NCBI RefSeq assembly: GCF_019929575.1
Contig: NZ_JAHZPU010000014.1
Location: 1-49,491, forward strand
DNA: 49,491 bases
Source: Streptococcus infantis
GTDB taxonomy: Bacteria; Bacillota; Bacilli; Lactobacillales; Streptococcaceae
Direction of reading: 5' to 3'
Shown here: positions 40,800 to 49,491 of the stretch, in pieces
Position numbering within the stretch: the first letter of the stretch is position 1
Layout: each line of letters starts with the position of its first letter
Made by a program: the position numbers and the translations under genes
The notes under the pieces: model-generated
The model's database searches: none
What the model was told of the DNA's origin: nothing
The model's input: the letters and a program-made list of their open reading frames with translations, nothing else

Positions 40800-41801
40800 T
40801 TACGAAATAGAAAGAGAGATTTCAAATCCATGCATCCATTCGGATTTTACTACGATGTCGATTTTTAAAGCATCTGCTAATTGTTTGACAAGATAGAGAC
40901 CCATACCTGTTGATTTTTTCCTTGTCTCTCCTGAATCACCTGTAAATCCTTTTTCAAAGATATGAGGGAGGTCGCAAGCTTTAACTCCACACCCATTATC
41001 CCTAATAATCAGGGTTTTGCGCCCTTTGTCACTTGACATAGAAATCTTGAGTTCTGGTTTGTCAGAGCTATATTTAAGGGCGTTGGCTAGTATTTGAGAT
41101 AGGATAAATCCAAAACTGCGTTGATCGGTGTAGCAGATTCCTTGTATGTTCTCTAACTTAATCGTAAAATTCTTTTCTTTGAGCAAGGGATCAAAGTTCT
41201 CCAAAAGATCTTGGATACACTCTTCTAGGTCAAGGTCTTCAAATAGAAAATCATTTTTCTCACTTTTCACCCTGTAGTAGAATAGGATCTGTGATACATT
41301 TCCTTGGATTTGATTTTTCACATAGTCCAATTTAAAAGTAGTATCCTTAGGTAGTTGGTCACTTTGATTGTCTAAAAGGAGGGAAAGAAGCGATAAAGGA
41401 AGTTTAATCTCATGCGCCCATTTTTCAACATAGTCCTCGTACTCGGCTAGTAATGAGTTGAGTTTTCCTATTTGAGCCTGCTTTTGATAAAGTGTATTTG
41501 CTATTTTTTCAATGCTTTCTTTCTCTGAGGCACTTGATAAATTCAATAATTCAAGTTCAGTATCTGTCTTGGGATTGGCTATGAAGGCTTTATAAGCAGC
41601 GGATTTTTTTCTTTCTCTTCTTATAAGTAAGAATGATAGGACGAAAAAAAGCAGGACGGTGGCTAAAATATAGAGAAGGATGAGAGCTTGAAACATTCTC
41701 ACATCTGAAAGCCAAAGCAGGACAGCTGTAAATAGATCAAATGCTAAGAGAACAAGTAACCAAGGCAGATAACTAGCTAGATATTTTAGATTATGTTTCA
41801 T
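40800..41801 (-). CDS. Intramembrane-sensing histidine kinase of the second Bce module
   Basis: A 333-residue BceS/MbrD-type kinase. Two membrane helices (about 10-31 and 37-60) with a very short outer loop; phospho-acceptor His130 in WAHEIKLP; N-box ILANALKYSSD; G-boxes DNGCGV and STGMGLYL. Last gene of the four-gene minus-strand operon, overlapping the regulator gene by 11 bp. It is a different lineage from the kinase at 26429 (the proteins differ widely outside motifs), so the two sets are not a recent duplication. Confidence 0.92.
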   Translation of the reverse strand: MKHNLKYLASYLPWLLVLLAFDLFTAVLLWLSDVRMFQALILLYILATVLLFFVLSFLLIRRERKKSAAYKAFIANPKTDTELELLNLSSASEKESIEKIANTLYQKQAQIGKLNSLLAEYEDYVEKWAHEIKLPLSLLSLLLDNQSDQLPKDTTFKLDYVKNQIQGNVSQILFYYRVKSEKNDFLFEDLDLEECIQDLLENFDPLLKEKNFTIKLENIQGICYTDQRSFGFILSQILANALKYSSDKPELKISMSSDKGRKTLIIRDNGCGVKACDLPHIFEKGFTGDSGETRKKSTGMGLYLVKQLADALKIDIVVKSEWMHGFEISLSIS

Positions 41802-42474
41802 CTGGACTTACCTCTTCTAGCTTGTAGCCAATACCTCTGACGGACTTGACTTTAAGGGCAATGCCAGCCTGTTTCATCGCCTTTTTCAGCCTTGCAATGT
41901 TTACTTGTAGGGCATTTTCATCGATGAACTCAGTTGTATTCCACAGTTTCATGCTTAGTTCTTCTTTTGTGACGACAGAATCAGTTGCCACTAATAAGGT
42001 TTCTAACAATTTCCCTTGATTTTGAGGGAGTAAAATCGAATGTCCGTTGATATAAAGAGTATAGGTATTTCTATCCAGCAGGAAATTATCTTTTTCAAGC
42101 AAATTTTGTCTACCTTCATAGCGTTTCAAGATGTTTTCTATACGAGCCAAGAATCTTTCTTTCTTGAAAGGTTTTGTTAAGTACTCGTCAGCCCCTAATT
42201 TTAGGGCGTAAATCTCATCTTTTAGTTGTTCACGGGAGGTGAGAACCAATATGGGCACAGAGCGTTTGGACTTGAGATTTTTACAAATTTGAAAACCTGT
42301 TTCTCCTGGTAAATTCAAATCCAGTATGATTAAATCCGTATCGTATTGCAATACTTGCTGGCTTGTATCTTTGAAGTCAGTCAACTTATCAACTTGATAA
42401 CCCGCTTTCTCTAACAAAATGACAATTTCATCTCGAATCAAGGCTTCGTCTTCAATAACCAGAATATGCTTCAT
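41791..42474 (-). CDS. Response regulator of the second Bce module
   Basis: A 227-residue OmpR-type regulator: Asp52 (LDLNLPGETG), Lys101 (TKPF), winged helix from about residue 130 to the end, with NIARLKKAMKQAG as recognition region. AAAAGGAGGAG precedes the ATG. It lies 32 bp after the permease gene. Expected to activate the promoter of its own operon; an inverted repeat CTTAC-N7-GTAAG at 45383-45399 is the candidate site. Confidence 0.92.
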   Translation of the reverse strand: MKHILVIEDEALIRDEIVILLEKAGYQVDKLTDFKDTSQQVLQYDTDLIILDLNLPGETGFQICKNLKSKRSVPILVLTSREQLKDEIYALKLGADEYLTKPFKKERFLARIENILKRYEGRQNLLEKDNFLLDRNTYTLYINGHSILLPQNQGKLLETLLVATDSVVTKEELSMKLWNTTEFIDENALQVNIARLKKAMKQAGIALKVKSVRGIGYKLEEVSPDET

Positions 42475-42506
42475 ATCGGCTCCTCCTTTTCCTATTTTAT
42501 TCTACC

Positions 42507-44561
42507 TTATTCATCTCTTTTGGGTTCCATTAATGACAACAAGTACTTGTTGCTATTTTTCTTTACAATTCTTATATAGATGACTTCAAATCCAGCTAAC
42601 AGTAGTATTATCAGCATGGCTGTGATAAATTTCTGCCCCATGGCCATTCTTGCACTGGCTGGTACTATTCCTGTGAGGAGGGAGCTCACTCCGAAGCTAC
42701 TACTGATAAGTGCAAGAGCTATTGGCAGACCAAAATACCAATTGATTTGCTTTTCTGAAGATTTACAAAGAGTTTCGTAGTTTGCTCCAAGATGGATTAA
42801 GGTCTGGTATCGTCTGTAGGATTGTCTTTGTCCCATCAAAAACTGAACGCCGATAATTGTATTTGCGACAACAAGGAAGATGATAGCCAGATAGATGGTG
42901 ATATAGCTGGCAGAGATAATGTAAAATAATTGTCTTCCCATATTTTGTATATAACTTTCATAGCCAAGAGGGCTTTGATTCAGCTTTTTATTGGTATCTG
43001 AGATAGCTTTCATCAGGCCTTTTTTCTTGACCAGCTCAGGAGCCAAGATACCACTAACATAATTTGAATACCGACCATCTGTATAGCTCATAAAGGTCTC
43101 ATCTGGGACTATGAGGGCTACAGAAATGGTTATTTCACGATCCGTTACAATCGGTAAAGACTGAACCTCTCCAATCAATTTCACATCATTTCCCATGACT
43201 TTGATTTGAGGATTTGTTTTCAGAACAGAGTTAACTAGATTCTCATCCGGGAGAAAATCTTTCCCCATATACAAGTAGGCTTCCTTGTTTGTTAATTCTA
43301 GAGGAGGGAGATTGGCAGCCTTTCTAAGTTCATTGTATTCAGAAACTGGTATGAGGTGGGAAGTAGTAGACTGTTTAAATTTATGGAGCAAAATTTCCTT
43401 GTTCTTGCTGTCTTTTTGCTTTTTCAACTCCTTGATGACCTCTTCGAAGGACACGGACTCGTGTTCTTTCGGTTCGCCCACTTTGATTTGTAGAATCTTT
43501 GAAAACTGTGATGCCAGTCCAGCAGCTTCAAGCTCTTTTTTAACTGTATTTACATCAAGATTTTCATCTGTTTCCTGCTTGCTATCTCTAAATGTATAAT
43601 CCAATACGTGGGTATGATTGCTTGAATTGCCACTTGCAATGGCCACACCTGCTCCAAAGAGGCACAAGGCAGAGAAGATTAAGAGGGAGCAGATAGCCAG
43701 TATAGTTGAGCGTTGGATAACTAATTCCTGAATCTGTCTAAAATTATAGGTGTGGAGTTTTCGATTGCTTCCAAGCTTGACCAAAAAGTCTATAAACAAA
43801 CGCATACCAAAGAAGAGTAGTATAGTTCCTAGAGTACCCAAGAGAACAGTGATGCCCATTGTTATGACATTTTCCCAAGCTCGTCCACTCATCCCCAAGT
43901 AATAGGCTGTTCCTAGAAGCAAAATTCCGAGGACAGAAGCAAGAAGGTACACACCCTTGGGGAGTAGTTTCTTCATGCCAGAAGGAGAATAGGATAGCAG
44001 ATCTCCGATTTCCTTATTGGCTGTTTTTGCACTTAAAAGAATAAAGACAGCTAATTTTACGGCTAGGAAACCGATGATTGTATAGAATAGAGCTGTAGTA
44101 GATAGAGAAAATTGATGTTCAATAATCCCTAGCCCAACAATTTTAGCGGTTATTAGGCTAATCAGTTCTGAAATCAAGATTGAAATTGGAAGACCTATTC
44201 CAAGAGCAAGGATACTGTTTCTCAAATCCTCGAGTAGGAGCAGCAAGAACAGTTTGCTTCTTCGCATCCCTAGCGTTAGATAGACACCAAATTCATGTTT
44301 TCTCCTTTCCATCTGCATACTGCTTGCGAAGTAGACTAGAAAAAAGAGAATAAAGAGGGTTGCTACATAAAGAATGGGAATCATGCTAAAGAGTTTATTT
44401 ACAGCGTCACTCTCTATTTGTTTGAGAAAGATCATCACATCTTGATGGGACAAAGAAAGGATGATGTAAAAGGAGATAATAGAAAGAACCATGGAACTGA
44501 AATACAAGCCATTATTCTTTCGATCCCTCTTGCTATTTCTTGAGACTAATTTAGAAAACAT
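42507..44561 (-). CDS. Permease of the second Bce-type transporter
   Basis: A 684-residue FtsX-type permease with about ten helices and a large extracellular domain of some 220 residues (about 305-525). This domain is rich in Lys and Glu and unlike that of the first module, so a different peptide is likely recognised. MERRKHEFGVYLTLGMRRSKL is the coupling region. Three starts are possible (44570, 44567, 44561); ATG 44561 has GGAGG at 8 nt and is chosen. It overlaps the ATPase gene by 11 bp. Confidence 0.9.
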   Translation of the reverse strand: MFSKLVSRNSKRDRKNNGLYFSSMVLSIISFYIILSLSHQDVMIFLKQIESDAVNKLFSMIPILYVATLFILFFLVYFASSMQMERRKHEFGVYLTLGMRRSKLFLLLLLEDLRNSILALGIGLPISILISELISLITAKIVGLGIIEHQFSLSTTALFYTIIGFLAVKLAVFILLSAKTANKEIGDLLSYSPSGMKKLLPKGVYLLASVLGILLLGTAYYLGMSGRAWENVITMGITVLLGTLGTILLFFGMRLFIDFLVKLGSNRKLHTYNFRQIQELVIQRSTILAICSLLIFSALCLFGAGVAIASGNSSNHTHVLDYTFRDSKQETDENLDVNTVKKELEAAGLASQFSKILQIKVGEPKEHESVSFEEVIKELKKQKDSKNKEILLHKFKQSTTSHLIPVSEYNELRKAANLPPLELTNKEAYLYMGKDFLPDENLVNSVLKTNPQIKVMGNDVKLIGEVQSLPIVTDREITISVALIVPDETFMSYTDGRYSNYVSGILAPELVKKKGLMKAISDTNKKLNQSPLGYESYIQNMGRQLFYIISASYITIYLAIIFLVVANTIIGVQFLMGQRQSYRRYQTLIHLGANYETLCKSSEKQINWYFGLPIALALISSSFGVSSLLTGIVPASARMAMGQKFITAMLIILLLAGFEVIYIRIVKKNSNKYLLSLMEPKRDE

Positions 44562-45324
44562 TGCCATCACCTCCAGCCAGTGCAGACATGACCTTTAGTA
44601 TTCTGTGGTAAAAGTCTTCTTGACTTTCTCTTGGATAATCGCGTCGAATTTCATGGAATAGTTTTCCGTCTTGGATAAACAAGATGCGGTTGCAAAAGCT
44701 GGCAGCGACTGAATCGTGGGTCACCATGAGAATGGTGGTTTCTTCCACTTGATTCATTTCGGATAATTTTTGCATCAAAATGGTCGCATTTTTTGAATCC
44801 AAAGCTCCTGTGGGCTCATCTGCAAATACAATCTTAGGGTCTAAAATCAAGGCACGCGCAGCAGCTACCCTTTGCCGTTGACCACCTGATAATTGAGATG
44901 GGAACTTATCCAGAAGTTCAGAAATATCTAGATATTGGGAAAGCAATTCTAACCGAACCTTGCTTTCGTTGGCATCGACCTTGTGTAAAGACAAGGGGAG
45001 TAAAATATTTTCTTTGGCTGTCATATTGTCCAAAAGCTCAAAATTTTGAAAGAGGTAACCAATTTCCTTGCCACGATAATCAGCTAACTGACTACCTTTT
45101 AACTGACCTAAATCTTTTTCTTGCATTTGAATGGAGCCGTCAGTTGGTTTGATGATAGTAGCGAGACAGTTAAGAAGGGTTGTTTTCCCAGAACCACTGC
45201 TCCCCATAATCCCTAAGAACTCACCTTTGACAACTTGAAAAGATATACCGTTCAAGGCTTTGGTGATATTCGGCTCTTTTCCATAATGCTTTTTTAATGA
45301 TTCTACTCGTAAAATTGTTTCCAT
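44551..45324 (-). CDS. ATPase of the second Bce-type transporter
   Basis: A 257-residue ATPase. Walker A GSSGSGKTT, signature [15 protein letters not shown], Walker [15 protein letters not shown], switch His THDS. First gene of the operon ATPase-permease-regulator-kinase, the same order as Streptococcus mutans mbrABCD for bacitracin resistance. ATG 45324 follows GGAGG; the open frame reaches 45339, but that start lies over this site. Confidence 0.9.
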   Translation of the reverse strand: METILRVESLKKHYGKEPNITKALNGISFQVVKGEFLGIMGSSGSGKTTLLNCLATIIKPTDGSIQMQEKDLGQLKGSQLADYRGKEIGYLFQNFELLDNMTAKENILLPLSLHKVDANESKVRLELLSQYLDISELLDKFPSQLSGGQRQRVAAARALILDPKIVFADEPTGALDSKNATILMQKLSEMNQVEETTILMVTHDSVAASFCNRILFIQDGKLFHEIRRDYPRESQEDFYHRILKVMSALAGGDGNVF

Positions 45325-45353
45325 GTGAAACACCTCCATCTTTTGTTACTTTC

Positions 45354-45399
45354 ATTATAATATGAATCAGAGTAGAATAACACTTACGGATGATGTAAG
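45354..45399 (-). promoter_or_regulatory. Promoter and candidate operator of the second Bce operon
   Basis: On the minus strand TATAAT (45354-45359) has no usable -35 at 17 bp (GTTATT, 45377-45382). Directly upstream is CTTACATCATCCGTAAG (45383-45399), an inverted repeat that resembles the Bce consensus TNACA-N4-TGTAA but with one base more in the spacer and a C for T. A weak -35 with an adjacent site fits an activated promoter. Confidence 0.55.
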
Positions 45400-45504
45400 A
45401 AATCTTTATCATTAGGTTATTGGAGTTATACTGACTATATTATAGCATGGTTTCAAGGATTAAAAAAGAGGAGTTGAGAGTCGAGAAATTTTCCTAATAT
45501 TGAA

Positions 45505-45553
45505 ATTAAAAAAATAATACCACTGTAGTCCATGCTCCAGCAGTATTATTTAT
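45505..45553 (-). terminator. Terminator of guaA
   Basis: On the minus strand AATAATACTG pairs with CAGTGGTATTATT (one bulge), followed by TTTTTT. Confidence 0.75.
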
Positions 45554-45569
45554 TATTTTATAGGAAACT

Positions 45570-47132
45570 TTACTCCCACTCTACAGTTGCAGGTGGTTTA
45601 CTTGTAATATCGTAGACGATGCGGTTAACGTGGTCAACTTCGTTTACGATACGTACAGAGATTTTTTGGAGAACTTCCCAAGGGATCTTAGCGAAATCAG
45701 CTGTCATACCATCGATAGAAGTAATAGCACGGATAGCGATGGTGTAGTCGTAAGTACGGCCATCTCCCATAACACCTACGGAACGAACGCCAGTGTTAAC
45801 AGTGAAGTATTGCCAGATGTCGCGGTCAAGGCCAGTTTTAGCAATTTCTTCACGAAGGATAGCGTCTGATTCGCGAACGGTTTCAAGTTTTTCTTCAGTG
45901 ATCTCACCCATGACACGGATCGCAAGTCCTGGTCCTGGGAATGGTTGGCGCCATACGATGTGGTCTGGCATGCCAAGTTCTGTACCAAGGGCACGAACTT
46001 CATCCTTGTAAAGAGTATTGAGTGGCTCGATGAGTTCAAACTGCATATCTTCTGGAAGTCCACCCACGTTGTGGTGAGACTTGATCGTTTGAGCAGTATC
46101 CGTACCAGACTCAATGACGTCTGTGTAAAGAGTTCCTTGAGCCAAGAATTTCACATCTTTGAGTTTGCTTGCTTCGTCGTCAAAGACATAGACAAATTCG
46201 TTACCGATAATCTTACGTTTTTGTTCAGGGTCAGATACACCAGCTAATTTATCAAGGAAACGTTTGGCAGCATCTGCCTTAACGATGTTCAACCCAAACT
46301 TACCGCCAAGCATATCCATAACTTGGTCAGCTTCACCTTTACGGAGAAGACCGTGGTCTACAAAGATACAGATCAATTGATCGCCGATAGCTTTTTGGAG
46401 AAGAACCCCAACAACAGAAGAGTCAACACCACCTGAAAGACCAAGGAGGACACGTTTGTCTCCAACTTTTTCGCGGATTTGTTTGATTTGCATCTCGATG
46501 AAGTTATCCATGGTCCAGTCACCTTTTGCACCACAGATATTCAAGGCAAAGTTACGAAGAATATCATATCCGTGAACTGAGTGACGAACTTCTGGGTGGA
46601 ATTGGATACCATAAATTTTCTTATCAGGGTTTTCGATAGATGCGTAAGGGCAGTCAGCAGAAGTACCAGTACGGACAAAGTCTGCAGGAATTTCTGTAAC
46701 AGCGTCTCCGTGGCTCATCAAGACAAGTTGCTCTTCTGGAGTACCTGCAAAAAGAGCTGATTCTGTGTGAGTCAATTTTGATTGACCGTATTCACGGTTA
46801 CCAGCATCGCCTGCAGGAACAACCTTACCACCAAGCTTGTGAGTCAAGAGCTGCATACCATAGCAGATTCCTAAAATTGGAATACCAAGTTCAAAAATCT
46901 CTGGATCAATATCAAATGATCCTTCTTCGTAAACAGAGTTTGGTCCACCTGAAAGTACAATCCCGATAGGATTGATAGCGCGGACTTCGTCAGCCGAAAT
47001 CTTGTGACTTTTTAGTTCTGAAAAGACACCAATCTCACGGATACGACGTGAGATAAGTTGGTTATACTGGCTACCATAGTCCAGTACGATGATCTTTTCG
47101 ACATCTTGCAAATCAGTTGAAATGTTGGTCAT
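45570..47132 (-). CDS. guaA: GMP synthase (glutamine-hydrolysing)
   Basis: GuaA converts XMP to GMP with glutamine as nitrogen donor. The 520 residues contain the class I glutaminase domain with nucleophile Cys in [11 protein letters not shown] and the His-Glu pair in GIQFHPEV, then the ATP-pyrophosphatase domain ([10 protein letters not shown]) and the C-terminal dimerisation domain ending TVEWE. Start ATG 47132 follows AAAGGGAAA. Its promoter faces away from the gntR-type gene. No purine riboswitch was seen in the short leader. Confidence 0.97.
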   Translation of the reverse strand: MTNISTDLQDVEKIIVLDYGSQYNQLISRRIREIGVFSELKSHKISADEVRAINPIGIVLSGGPNSVYEEGSFDIDPEIFELGIPILGICYGMQLLTHKLGGKVVPAGDAGNREYGQSKLTHTESALFAGTPEEQLVLMSHGDAVTEIPADFVRTGTSADCPYASIENPDKKIYGIQFHPEVRHSVHGYDILRNFALNICGAKGDWTMDNFIEMQIKQIREKVGDKRVLLGLSGGVDSSVVGVLLQKAIGDQLICIFVDHGLLRKGEADQVMDMLGGKFGLNIVKADAAKRFLDKLAGVSDPEQKRKIIGNEFVYVFDDEASKLKDVKFLAQGTLYTDVIESGTDTAQTIKSHHNVGGLPEDMQFELIEPLNTLYKDEVRALGTELGMPDHIVWRQPFPGPGLAIRVMGEITEEKLETVRESDAILREEIAKTGLDRDIWQYFTVNTGVRSVGVMGDGRTYDYTIAIRAITSIDGMTADFAKIPWEVLQKISVRIVNEVDHVNRIVYDITSKPPATVEWE

Positions 47133-47167
47133 CTTTTCCCTTTCTTAAAAGAAATATCTTCTTGAAT

Positions 47168-47242
47168 ATTCTATCATAAATGCCCCGGAATTACCAACCA
47201 AACAAGTGCAGTTTGACTTTTCCCCATAAGATACGGTACAAT
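47168..47242. promoter_or_regulatory. Divergent promoters of guaA and the GntR gene
   Basis: Minus strand: TTGGTA (47192-47197), 18 bp, TAGAAT (47168-47173) for guaA. Plus strand: TTGACT (47213-47218), 18 bp, TACAAT (47237-47242) for the regulator. Confidence 0.65.
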
Positions 47243-47272
47243 GGAAAAAATAAAGAAAAGAAGTGAGCACGC

Positions 47273-47971
47273 ATGTTACCAGCTTATATGAAAATCCACG
47301 ACCAAATCAAGAAAGACATTGATGAGGGAAGTTGGAAAATTGGGGAAAGACTTCCAAGTGAGCGAGATTTAGCAGAAGAATTTGCCGTTAGCCGCATGAC
47401 CTTACGTCAAGCAATCTCTCTTTTGGTTGAAGAAGGGGTTTTGGAACGCCGCGTCGGTAGTGGGACCTTTGTTTCAAGCACACGTGTTCAGGAAAGAATG
47501 CGTGGAACAACTAGTTTTACGGAGATTGTTAAAGCTCAAGGAAAAACTCCGTCTAGTCACTTGATTTCTTATCGTCGAACCATTCCAAATGAGCAAGAAG
47601 TGGCTAAACTAGGTTTACTGCCAACTGATAATATCATTCGTATGGAACGTGTCCGCTATGCAGATAAGGTTCCTGTTGTCTATGAAGTAGCTTCTATTCC
47701 TGAGAAATTTATCAAAAATTTCAAAAAAGAAGAAGTAACCAAGCACTTCTTTCAAACCTTGCAAGAGCATGGTTATCGAATTGGTAAATCTCACCAGACC
47801 ATATATGCGCGTTTAGCCAAAGAAAAGATAGCTCATTACTTAGAAGTTGAAAAAGGGCATGCTATTTTAGGTTTGACTCAGGTTTCTTACTTTGATGACG
47901 GAACGGCTTTTGAGTATGTAAAGAGCCAATACGTCGGAGAACGGTTTGAATTTTATCTAGAAAATAATTAG
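47273..47971 (+). CDS. GntR-family transcriptional regulator (HutC/UTRA type)
   Basis: A 232-residue regulator with an N-terminal winged helix (IHDQIKKDIDEGSWKIGERLPSERDLAEEFAVSRMTLRQAISLLVEEGVL, about residues 7-60; written in family terms PSERDLA and SRMTLRQA) and a C-terminal UTRA ligand domain (about 90-228), which in relatives binds sugar phosphates or amino-sugar phosphates. It is divergent from guaA, an arrangement I also recall from pneumococcus, but no operator repeat was seen between them. Ligand and targets are unknown. Confidence 0.9.
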   Translation: MLPAYMKIHDQIKKDIDEGSWKIGERLPSERDLAEEFAVSRMTLRQAISLLVEEGVLERRVGSGTFVSSTRVQERMRGTTSFTEIVKAQGKTPSSHLISYRRTIPNEQEVAKLGLLPTDNIIRMERVRYADKVPVVYEVASIPEKFIKNFKKEEVTKHFFQTLQEHGYRIGKSHQTIYARLAKEKIAHYLEVEKGHAILGLTQVSYFDDGTAFEYVKSQYVGERFEFYLENN

Positions 47972-48095
47972 TTTATAACATCACTCTTAAAATAGAAACT
48001 CATCTACTTTAAGAGTTTTTATTTGGTTAAGATTAGAAAACATTTTCCTAGTAAGAAAAATAGCAATCATACGAGTATTTTTCAAAGATTCGTGT

Positions 48096-48101
48096 TATAA
48101 T
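48096..48101 (+). promoter_or_regulatory. Extended -10 promoter of metK
   Basis: TGTTATAAT with TATAAT at 48096-48101; the riboswitch starts just after. Confidence 0.6.
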
Positions 48102-48107
48102 AGTTAG

Positions 48108-48201
48108 GTTATATGGTCCCGATAAGGTGGTAGTGAACATCGTTTAACGATTCTCTACCAGTACTTTGTAACTCTATAACGAATATTTTTTAAGGGGGGA
48201 C
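48108..48201 (+). promoter_or_regulatory. S_MK box (SAM-III) riboswitch of metK
   Basis: GTTATA (48108-48113) pairs with TATAAC (48175-48180) as the closing stem. GTCCC (48116-48120) can pair with GGGAC (48197-48201), which is part of the GGGGGGAC ribosome-binding site, so SAM binding should hide it. TGGTAG (48128-48133) pairs with CTACCA (48155-48160), and this arm is lengthened by an inner ATCGTT/AACGAT hairpin (about 48139-48151). The plan matches the translational S_MK box known upstream of metK in Lactobacillales. Confidence 0.85.
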
Positions 48202-48207
48202 ATTTTT

Positions 48208-49398
48208 ATGTCAGAACGTAAATTATTCACGTCTGAATCTGTATCTGAGGGGCACCCAGATAAGATTGCAGACCAAATTTCAGATGCTATCTTGGATGCT
48301 ATTTTAGAGCAGGATCCAGAAGCCCACGTTGCTGCTGAGACAGCTGTTTATACTGGTTCAGTTCATGTATTTGGAGAAATTTCAACTACAGCTTATGTAG
48401 ATATTAACCGTGTCGTACGTGATACCATTGCAGAGATTGGCTATACCAACACTGAGTATGGATTCTCAGCTGAAACAGTAGGAGTTCACCCATCACTTGT
48501 TGAGCAGTCACCAGATATCGCCCAAGGTGTTAATGAAGCCTTGGAAGTTCGTGGAAATGCGGATCAAGATCCACTTGATTTGATTGGAGCTGGAGACCAA
48601 GGTCTCATGTTTGGTTTTGCGGTTAATGAAACTGAAGAACTCATGCCATTGCCAATCTCACTCAGCCACAAGTTGGTTCGTCGTTTGGCAGAGCTTCGTA
48701 AGTCTGGTGAAATTAGCTATCTTCGTCCAGATGCTAAATCTCAAGTTACTGTTGAATATGATGAAAATGACCAACCAGTACGCGTGGATACAGTCGTTAT
48801 TTCAACTCAACACGATCCAGAAGTGAGCAATGAACAGATTCATGAGGATGTGATTAACAAGGTTATCAAGGAAGTGATTCCAGCTTCTTATCTTGACGAT
48901 GAGACTAAATTCTTCATCAATCCAACAGGTCGTTTCGTTATCGGAGGTCCTCAAGGGGACTCAGGCTTGACGGGTCGTAAGATCATCGTAGATACTTATG
49001 GTGGTTACTCACGTCACGGTGGTGGTGCCTTCTCTGGTAAGGATGCGACTAAGGTTGACCGTTCAGCTTCTTATGCAGCTCGCTACATTGCAAAAAACAT
49101 CGTTGCTGCAGGACTTGCTAAGAAAGCAGAAGTGCAATTGGCTTACGCAATTGGTGTAGCCCAACCTGTATCTGTTCGTATTGATACCTTCGGTACTGGT
49201 ACAGTAGCGGAAAGCAAGCTTGAAAAAGCAGCACGTCAAATCTTTGACCTTCGTCCAGCAGGAATCATCCAAATGCTTGATCTCAAACGTCCAATCTACC
49301 GTCAAACAGCGGCTTATGGACACATGGGACGTACAGATATCGATCTTCCATGGGAACGCTTGGATAAGGTTGATGCCTTGAAAGAAGCAGTTAAATAA
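48208..49398 (+). CDS. metK: S-adenosylmethionine synthetase
   Basis: MetK makes SAM from methionine and ATP. The 396 residues show the N-terminal [24 protein letters not shown], the methionine-binding [10 protein letters not shown] loop (about residues 131-140), [21 protein letters not shown] with the phosphate-binding segment GGGAFSGKD (about 270-278), and the normal end. A GGGGGG ribosome-binding site precedes ATG 48208 and is under S_MK control. Together with metE-metF at the other end of the window it covers methionine supply and use. An insertion sequence begins 24 bp after its stop. Confidence 0.98.
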   Translation: MSERKLFTSESVSEGHPDKIADQISDAILDAILEQDPEAHVAAETAVYTGSVHVFGEISTTAYVDINRVVRDTIAEIGYTNTEYGFSAETVGVHPSLVEQSPDIAQGVNEALEVRGNADQDPLDLIGAGDQGLMFGFAVNETEELMPLPISLSHKLVRRLAELRKSGEISYLRPDAKSQVTVEYDENDQPVRVDTVVISTQHDPEVSNEQIHEDVINKVIKEVIPASYLDDETKFFINPTGRFVIGGPQGDSGLTGRKIIVDTYGGYSRHGGGAFSGKDATKVDRSASYAARYIAKNIVAAGLAKKAEVQLAYAIGVAQPVSVRIDTFGTGTVAESKLEKAARQIFDLRPAGIIQMLDLKRPIYRQTAAYGHMGRTDIDLPWERLDKVDALKEAVK

Positions 49399-49421
49399 AG
49401 TAAAAAGGAGTTGATTTGTAC

Positions 49422-49491
49422 TGACCCCAAAAAGTTAGACAATTAATTTAAGCAAAGGATTTAGTTCTGTATTGTACAGGACTAAGTCCTT
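49422..49491 (-). mobile_element. Right end of an IS3-family element (IS150/IS861 type), cut by window edge
   Basis: TGACCCCAAAAAGTTAGAC (49422-49440) is the typical terminal inverted repeat of streptococcal IS3-family elements of the IS150 group. On the minus strand 49448-49491 encodes GLSPVQYRTKSFA followed by a stop, the end of the OrfB DDE transposase. The rest lies beyond the window, so whether it is intact is not known. Confidence 0.85.
49448..49491 (-). CDS. IS3-family transposase OrfB, C-terminal end only
   Basis: Thirteen codons plus stop are visible (GLSPVQYRTKSFA). LSPVxYR is the conserved C-terminal motif after the catalytic Glu region of IS150-group OrfB. The gene continues past base 49491. 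Confidence 0.8.
   Translation of the reverse strand, partial: GLSPVQYRTKSFA

Noticed and set aside
1..49491. BOX or RUP repeats, cin-box competence promoters and CiaR boxes
   Set aside because: Looked for by eye; no convincing boxA core, TACGAATA or paired TTTAAG-N5-TTTAAG was found. Single TTTAAG hits were not counted.

Overview
The window is a low-GC Firmicute chromosome segment and almost certainly comes from the mitis group of Streptococcus (S. mitis, S. oralis, S. infantis or a close relative of S. pneumoniae). The evidence is gene content and protein sequences that I recognise as close to pneumococcal ones: the psaBCA-tpxD-psaR-pepO manganese locus, rel-dtd, mrnC, msmK, metE-metF under a streptococcal MET-box, metK under an S_MK-type (SAM-III) riboswitch, and T-box-controlled thrS. 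No CRISPR array, tRNA, rRNA or prophage was seen.

Layout. 1-3311 is an accessory stretch: an AT-rich hsdS 3' fragment, a Fic protein, a YbgA-like/UV-glycosylase gene pair and a HigBA-type toxin-antitoxin pair. 3312-14986 is mostly housekeeping: metE-metF (methionine), pnp, cysE, a GNAT gene remnant, a nucleoside phosphorylase, cysS-mrnC-regulator, and msmK behind a cre-like site. A tandem, strongly structured 122-bp repeat lies between metF and pnp. 15130-25663 holds rel and dtd facing the manganese locus (psaR, tpxD, psaA, psaC, psaB), divergent pepO, a metallo-hydrolase and a lipase-like hydrolase.

25759-30479 is a Bce-type peptide-antibiotic sensing and detoxification module: response regulator, intramembrane-sensing kinase, a 37-residue small protein, ABC ATPase and FtsX-type permease. 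An exact TTACA-N4-TGTAA operator precedes the small gene. 40800-45324 is a second, independent module on the minus strand in the order ATPase-permease-regulator-kinase, as in S. mutans MbrABCD. Between them lie a MITE-like repeat, an orphan copy of the thrS 3' end, a DUF389 membrane protein, thrS, rpsO, a four-gene ferric-siderophore uptake operon ending in an esterase, and a DEAD-box helicase. The window ends with guaA facing away from a GntR regulator, then metK, and the first bases of an IS3-family insertion sequence cut by the window edge.

How the parts fit. Sulfur metabolism recurs (metE, metF, cysE, cysS, metK), with RNA or DNA methionine sensors on metE and metK. Metal supply (Psa, siderophore ABC) and cell-envelope stress (two Bce modules) make up most of the environment-facing content. 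The less ordinary features are the paired Bce modules with a conserved-looking 37-aa peptide, the thrS duplication scar flanking the DUF389 gene, and the duplicated structured leader element before pnp. Everything here was read by eye; database searches and RNA folding were not run.
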